Part shown: positions 58,154-64,000 of the stretch, piece by piece
How positions within the stretch are numbered: the stretch's first letter is position 1
Layout of the letters: every line of letters starts with the position of its first letter
Assembly: GCA_947095535.1 (NCBI GenBank)
Contig: OX352772.1
Span: forward strand, 253,991,597-254,055,596
Direction: 5' to 3'
Source of the DNA: Poecilobothrus nobilitatus
Lineage: Eukaryota; Arthropoda; Insecta; Diptera; Dolichopodidae
DNA: 64,000 bases
Position numbers and translations under genes: made by a program
The notes under the pieces: model-generated
The model's input: the letters and a program-made list of their open reading frames with translations, nothing else
Database searches by the model: none
What the model was told of the DNA's origin: nothing

Positions 58154-60278
58154 CTACAGTAGAAATAAATATTAAACTAGTATAATTATTAATTAAACAA
58201 AGAAAATATATTAATAATTATCAATTTACTAAATCATTTATAAATGTAATATTGTTTCTTTTTTGGGTAGATATAGCATAGTTAGCCAAATTCCAAATTG
58301 CAAAACACCATATCACCTAATGTTCTTTGACAAAAAGGAAATTTTCTTTTAGCATAATAGGTTCATTTTGCAATCATTTGTTTTGCTGATAATACGAAAA
58401 TACTATTATGTATATACAATTAAGAAAATGTCTTTTCTGATCTGCAAAAATTCATAAAAATGTAAAAATATGAATTATGGGTGCTCATCATGCAAACCAT
58501 ACCATTGCTTAACCGTACGTTTCTAGAGATTCACCTTATGTTTATATAGGTATCAAGCAAACCCCCTGGATCTTAGTACTTTCGGAATTAGTTTTTGAAA
58601 ATTAACTGTAAAAAATTTTAAATATTTACAAGTAAAAGTGAACTATTTTATAATTTTAATTATAGTTGTATATATTTTTAGCTTGAAATATAAGATTTCG
58701 ACCTTATAATTTTACTAATTATTTATATGAAGCTGATTTACAAATATATACATATATCTGTAGTTCAATTTAAAAATAGTTGACAGGTTTTAAGAAGTAG
58801 ATTATTGGATTAATGAAGAAGAATTTTATTTCTGTCTAAGTTTTAGGTCTTATTTTTGGTTTTTTTTTGTTAACTATGTATGAATATGTTATGACAATTT
58901 TGTTTTATTTATTTTTATACCTGTGGATTTTGTGATAAAAATTTTTTGTGTTTAGTAACTAATTAAATTAGTTTCAGTTTAGGTTTTATTTTAAACCTGA
59001 GAATTTTTTTAACTGAACATAAAATGTACATTAATATTGAATCAAACAAAAATTTTACAGTTTGAATTTTACGTCATCAAGAATAGAATAATAAAAAAAC
59101 AAAAAAAAAATGTTCATATAATGCATATTATGGCGTATTGTATTATGTATGAAATATGTTATTTAATTACATAAATAAAACTTAAAGTTAGTCAGATCAA
59201 AATGTTTTATGGCAAAGTTGTTGCCCTTTACTTGTCTAACAACTTTTTATATCCGTACGATAAGGATCGGGTATATTAAAATTGCTCCTCCGTTTGAAAC
59301 ACCTCGAAATAAGCTAGCTAGATATATCTTCAAACGTATGGATCGGATCAGAAAAAAAATTCTAATTCGATTGAGCTTTTTTCGTCCGTCTGTCAGCAAG
59401 ATAACTCAAAAACTAAGAAAGCTAGAGTCTTGAATTAACACAAAATATTCTTAGAACAATTTGTAGGTTACCTACTTTTTTGGCTGAGATCCAACCAAAA
59501 CTTCGGGTAGCTCTCGAATACCACCTTTCAGATCCCCACATTTTTTTGAAATAGAGACATGAAATTTTAACTGCTGATAGATATCATAAAAATATTAATT
59601 TTATTATTAACAACTTTTTTCTGTAGCCCCACCCGTTACGGAGCTACAGCCCCTAAACTTTGAAAAAGCCCTATTTTTAAATGCATATGTCTCATGTTCT
59701 GCTTAAGATTTTTTTAATCAGAAAACGTCATTCGACAGGTATTTTTTTTAAATTTGTAAATTAGTATTAAAATTATACAATTTTTTTAAATTTAGTATTT
59801 AAATTTACCGTTATGTGAAAACCAAATTTTGTATGAATTTTCTACCTTCATAACTCCGACACGCTTTTGGATAGGGGCTTGAAATTTTGAGGGAAGAAAG
59901 AACTTTTAGAATTAGTATAAGTTTGCTCAAGAAATGTTTTTGTACCACCCTCTGTTTATGAGCTATTACGGTTCAAAAAGTGTAAATTTGCTATTTGAAT
60001 GATTGTTGCTACAAAAATGATTGTTTGCTTTATGCTGGTTAGTGGTTATGATATTGCTGCTTTTGAAATTGCATATAGCATATCTATACATACATTCATA
60101 GATAAAATGAGACAAAATAAATGTTCATTGTTTATATATATATAATTATTTAATCGAACAACTACAACATATGTATATACAAATGTTAATACCTAGTACT
60201 AAAATGTATGAATACAAAAAATAAAGCTGCTAAGGGTAGCCCAAAACTCGTTGTATATTAAAAGCCTTTTTATTTATA
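58154..60278. other. Probable intron of the zinc-finger gene with dispersed repeat
   Basis: No further exon is found upstream on the minus strand. A segment at about 59215-59445 (TATCCGTACGATAAGGATCGGG, CCGTTTGAAACACCTCG and TTCGTCCGTCTGTCAGCAAG) resembles repeats scattered in fly genomes. A further low-copy-looking segment, CCCACCCGTTACGGAGC, follows at 59629. The 74-residue frame at 59209-59433 lies in this repeat and is not a gene. Confidence 0.45.
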
Positions 60279-60526
60279 TTTTATATGCTTTTATATTAAC
60301 TCGTCGCTGTCGGTTTATTTATTTATTTATTTATTTGTCATTCTGTCACGCTTTTTATTATCTTCGTAATCTGTTAGCAACATTTGTAAGTGTAGTATGG
60401 TGCAGAGGATAGTGTACAGGTTTCAAAAGTGGGGATCATGTTGTTCGAATCCAGTTCACATGCAACATTTTTTTTTTTTTTAACTATCTATTCATCAACA
60501 TTTTTTGAATAAAATATGTATACATT
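60279..60526 (+). repeat. tRNA-like SINE-type repeat, copy 2
   Basis: A box TGGTGCAGAGG at 60398-60408 and B box GTTCGAATCC at 60443-60452 on the plus strand, then oligo-T and CTATTCATCAACATTTTTTG. An upstream (TTTA)n and CTGTTAGCAACATTTGTAAG are shared with the inverse copy at 3925-4165. Confidence 0.7.
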
Positions 60527-60754
60527 TTTGTATATATCAATTTAAAACTTACATTTTTATCTGTTATTCATGCATACAAACATACACATTATATTTTTGA
60601 TCTTCCCTGGTGTTTTGTATTAGCATAATTAGCAAAACACAATCCATACATACAATATTTTTATGTATGTTGCTAAGTTATTTTGTTTACAACATTTGTT
60701 TAGTATTTAAATCAAAATATTTGCTGTCAACATTCTTTAATGCATATTGAATTA

Positions 60755-60905
60755 ATGCATATATGGTGCAGAGGAAAGTGTACAGGTCTTGAAAGTGAGT
60801 GTTAATGTGTGGACTGTGGTTCGAATCCAATTCGTATATGTATAATTTTATTTTTTTTTTTTTTAACTCTATTCATCAATATTTTTTAAATAAAATTTTA
60901 TGTAT
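60755..60905 (+). repeat. tRNA-like SINE-type repeat, copy 3 (diverged)
   Basis: ATGGTGCAGAGGAAAGTGTA at about 60762-60782 and GGTTCGAATCCAATTCG at about 60818-60834 with the same oligo-T and TATTCATCAATATTTTTTAA tail. It lacks the long upstream part of copies 1 and 2. Confidence 0.65.
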
Positions 60906-61603
60906 AATAGATTCAAAACTTTATTTTTCTTCTTATTCATAATTCATGCATACAATACACATGTATTTGATCTTTCCTGCTATAATAATTTAGTTCAATC
61001 AATCTTGATGTGCAAATGGGTTTTGTATTAGGATTTAGCAAAACACAAAATATATAGGTACAATATTTTTATGTTGCTAAATTATTTTGTTTTAAAACAT
61101 TTGTTTAGGATTTCAATCAGAATATTTGTTGTCAACATTCTTTATTGCATATTGAATATGTATGGCGTTAAAAATTAATGTTTTATGTGTTTTATTTAGG
61201 AACATTTATTATGTATATTGTGTATATAGATATACAAATAAAATTTTATTCAAAATAATTCCAATTGCCAAATTCAAACTACATACATACATAATATTAT
61301 TTTTGTACATAGAAAAGAATATAAAAAGTAAAGATCATTACAAAATTATGCTTTTGCGCATTACGCATTATGATTTACAAACAAAATTTTGTCAACACAA
61401 AAAATTAAAACTACGTATGTAAATATGTACGTACGTATGTACATAATATTTATTTATATTCAGGTACCGTGGTACATAAATGTGCCAGGTAGCTATAACC
61501 CTTGTTTCCTGGTAGGAATGTGTACGTGATATAATGATATATTATAAAGTATTTACATATTGCGATATATGAATATTTTTTTTTTTTTATTTTATAATGA
61601 TTG

Positions 61604-61688
61604 TACCCAGCCGAGAATCGAACCCGAGACCTCTCATTCCCTTATGAATGAGAAGCGGTGCGTCAACCACTGCACCAATGGCTGGATA
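61604..61688 (-). repeat. Small tRNA-like SINE, unrelated to the previous family
   Basis: On the minus strand an 85-base tRNA-like unit. TATCCAG at its start pairs perfectly with CTGGGTA at its end. A box TGGTGCAGTGG, B box GGGTTCGATTC and an extended anticodon-like hairpin (TCTCATTC / GAATGAGA) lie in order. It is followed by an A-rich tail (complement of 61573-61588). Good boxes suggest pol III transcription. It may be a tRNA-derived retrogene; the long anticodon stem argues against a functional tRNA. Confidence 0.6.
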
Positions 61689-62202
61689 CACATAATATTA
61701 TGTTAAACTAATTTCCTAAATTATTTTGTTCCGCTCCATTTGTTTATAATTTAAATCAAGATATTTGTCAACATTTTTTACTGCATGATCTTATTAAGCG
61801 ATTAGGTAGGTAGGTGTTCAAGGTTAGATGTTTGTTTGGATATGCGATATACCTACTACTAATAGTATACTATAGAAATATACAGTAAAGTACATTTATG
61901 TATATCATTTTCATTCGAGTTATGTTGTTGGATTGTAATATTTATATAATCACAGTATTTTCGTACATATTTTACCCTCCGAGGTACTTTCTTTATTTAT
62001 GAATTACATACTGGAATAAAAAATTTTTACTCTTGCTGTAATGGAATCGATTTAACATCTCTTAATTTACTTAAACATTTGGTATAAAATTATAAAACGT
62101 ATTTTATATCAGAAACAATAATTAATGTATGTATGAATAAAAAATATCCCATATTTTTAAATTCAAATTATGTGTTTCATGTAAAACTAAAAAGTATAAA
62201 AT

Positions 62203-62614
62203 AAAATAATATGTAAAAAAAATATTTTTTAAAATATGCTTTTATCGAAACCAAATTCGCCCCCTAAAAAGTAGAAAATAAAATTGATTGCAAAACTTTA
62301 GCTTTTTTGACTGATATAATATAAAAGTGAATTGCTAGTGCAAGCATTTTGGACTGTTATAATATAAAAGTAAATTGCTGGAATAAAAAAGAAACACGAA
62401 CCTCAAATTTCCTAGATTTTTATTTAACCTTATTCCAGCAATTTAGTTTTATATTATAACAGTCCAAAATGCTTGCACTAGCAATTCACTTTTATATTAT
62501 AACAGCCAAAAAAGCTAAAGTTTTGCAATCAATTTTATTTTCTACTTTTTAGGGGGCGAATTTGGTTTCGATAAAAGCATATTTTAAAAAATATTTTTTT
62601 TACATATTATTTTT
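62203..62614. repeat. Near-perfect palindrome, 184-bp arms, 42-base loop
   Basis: Left arm 62203-62386 and right arm 62429-62614 are inverse copies with few changes (for example AAATTCGCCCCCTAAAAAG against CTTTTTAGGGGGCGAATTT). The loop at 62387-62428 contains GAAACACGAACCTCAAATTT, the inverse of the sequence that follows the single arm at 3711-3910. No coding potential. Confidence 0.9.
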
Positions 62615-62689
62615 TTATAAGTTATAAAATAACTAGTGAAAAGGCCCATCATATGATCGGCGCACGGCGAATAAAAAATGTTTTTTTAA

Positions 62690-63650
62690 ATACTGTATGG
62701 TTAATCCGGATTCAATCATTTTTAAATAATAAAATTTAAATTTTCTTTTTTCGAGTAGCAAAAAAAATTCGATCAACATACTGGGAGTTGCTTTTCTGAG
62801 ATAATCATTGATTGAAAATTGAAATACATATTACAATTTACAATGCGTGTATTGCGAGCGTTTGAATATTTTTGTCTGTTTTTCTTAATTCTATAATATA
62901 TTATTATGTATGGATGTATATTAACATACAGTTAAATAATGATTAACAACTACCAAAGTATATCTATTAGTAATATGTATAAGCAATTAAACTCTTCATT
63001 TACGTAAACCTAATACAATTTTTTACGTATTATACCAACCCAAAACAAAATGTATTAGTTAAAACAGGTAAAAATTACTACTTGTATATTTGCTTTAAGT
63101 TTTCTGTATATGATAATTAAGATGAGAAAGTGAGAAAACATAACATATGTATACCTAAATTTTTACTTACAAAGGCATTCTGATAATTGCGATATGATTT
63201 TTTTCTCCATATAAAAGATATGAAAATTTATATAAGCGGTACATATAGACAATGCGTTTTATTATAATCTAAGAGATTATAATATAGCTATACAATACTG
63301 TATTGTAGTGTTAATCCGAACTCAATCAATTTTTAAATAATAAAACTTAAATTTTGTTTTTTCTTTTTTCGAGTAGCAAAAACATATGTGGTCACATGCT
63401 GGAAGTGACTCATTCTTATAATATATAATCTTTGATAGAAATATTAAAATGTGCGTATGACAGCGTTTCAATATTTTTTGCCTTTCTTTCTTTTATATGA
63501 TATACAATCTGAATTTCTCATTTCACTATCAAACAATTCATTTTACATGAATTTCAAACTTCCATCTTTTTATTAATTCTATTATATATACATACATACA
63601 TATGTATGTACATATATTAACATGCAGTTAAATAATGGTTAATATTCATT
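62690..63650. repeat. Direct duplication of ~270-340 bp, spaced ~610 bp
   Basis: GTTAATCCGGATTCAATCA with TTTTTTCGAGTAGCAAAAA (62699-62765) recurs as GTTAATCCGAACTCAATCAA with TTTTTTCGAGTAGCAAAAAC (63311-63383). CAGTTAAATAATGATTAA (62930-62947) likewise recurs as CAGTTAAATAATGGTTAA (63624-63641). Both copies include a TATGTA-rich stretch. Confidence 0.7.
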
Positions 63651-64000
63651 CACATTATTAAACTACATATTTCAGTTTTTTCTCTTTTTTACTAATGTTA
63701 ATGCATTTTTCTACAAAAAAAGTTATTTGCAAAAGTAGGTACAAATGTACGTACAATCTATTTCTTAGTTTATTCACATTCGTGTATAGGGCAAACATAT
63801 CCGAAAACGAGAAAGAATACAGTTGCCTTTGTCAACTCTTAGATATCCGTACGACCCGTTAGTAAGTACATAGCCTGTCACTCTGCTTATAATATTACTT
63901 GCAGAGTACCCGGCGTTGCCCGGAGTAATTTATTGGCTTTATGAAATAAAAATTATTAACTTTTGTTTCTGCGTTAATATAATTTAATTAATATAGTTAA
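63651..64000. other. AT-rich end with a CCCGGCGTTGCCCGG motif
   Basis: No gene. GAGTACCCGGCGTTGCCCGG (63905-63924) is a GC-rich motif I associate with widespread insect repeats. It may be the start of an element that continues outside the window. Confidence 0.4.

Noticed and set aside
1..64000. CRISPR arrays, bacterial operons or rRNA genes
   Set aside because: No regularly spaced identical repeats with unique spacers, no ribosome-binding-site-led gene clusters and no rRNA-like segment; the content is eukaryotic.

Overview
The window is a stretch of a large, very AT-rich animal genome, most likely an insect. It is almost entirely transposable-element and virus-like sequence. The coding content is intron-poor, heavily mutated reverse transcriptase, integrase, capsid and DNA polymerase genes of families known from arthropods. 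I see only one convincing piece of a host gene: a minus-strand terminal exon at 58014-58153 that encodes the end of a C2H2 zinc finger. The short dispersed repeats look arthropod, and some resemble repeats of dipteran genomes, but I cannot name a species.

Layout. 0.65-3.5 kb: a plus-strand remnant of a Polinton/Maverick (penton, small pVI-like protein, major capsid protein, cysteine protease), deleted inside the capsid gene and interrupted by a tRNA-like SINE head and a composite TAA-rich repeat. 3.7-4.2 kb: two short dispersed repeats that recur at 60-62.6 kb. 4.2-5.2 kb: a LINE ORF1 (PHD-like finger, coiled region, FP-like C-terminus). 5.3-10.2 kb: two copies (one minus, one plus) of one LINE family, with further copies at 27.7-30.5 and 45.5-46.5 kb. 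10.9-12.84 kb: a second LINE family, broken by a 5.3-kb minus-strand LINE of a third family (12.84-18.1 kb) that is nearly complete. 18.9-26.98 kb: the best Polinton copy, with polymerase C-terminus, protease, capsid genes, PX-like gene, packaging ATPase, integrase and one terminal inverted repeat (TIR) ending in CT. 30.5-31.2 kb: a minus-strand LINE fragment. 33.0-39.9 kb: a BEL/Pao retrotransposon with both LTRs and a perfectly placed primer-binding site. 39.9-40.76 kb: an RNase H-bearing LINE tail. 40.78-43.25 kb: the polymerase end of a Polinton with its TIR. 43-64 kb: mostly non-coding AT-rich DNA with microsatellites, a foldback containing a hammerhead-ribozyme-like core, two arrays of a related 21-bp repeat, a 410-bp near-perfect palindrome, SINE-like repeats and the zinc-finger exon.

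How the parts relate. The three Polinton pieces share gene order and sequence, so they represent one family. The 26.98-kb piece preserves the integrase end and the 43.25-kb piece preserves the polymerase end. The polymerase reading frame stops at a GT donor-like site in one copy and resumes at a pyrimidine tract plus AG in the other, which suggests a spliceosomal intron in the polymerase gene. Every large TE gene carries stops, frameshifts, deletions or changed catalytic residues, so nothing here looks autonomous now. All coordinates of degraded genes are approximate, and names rest on motif recognition by eye, not on searches.
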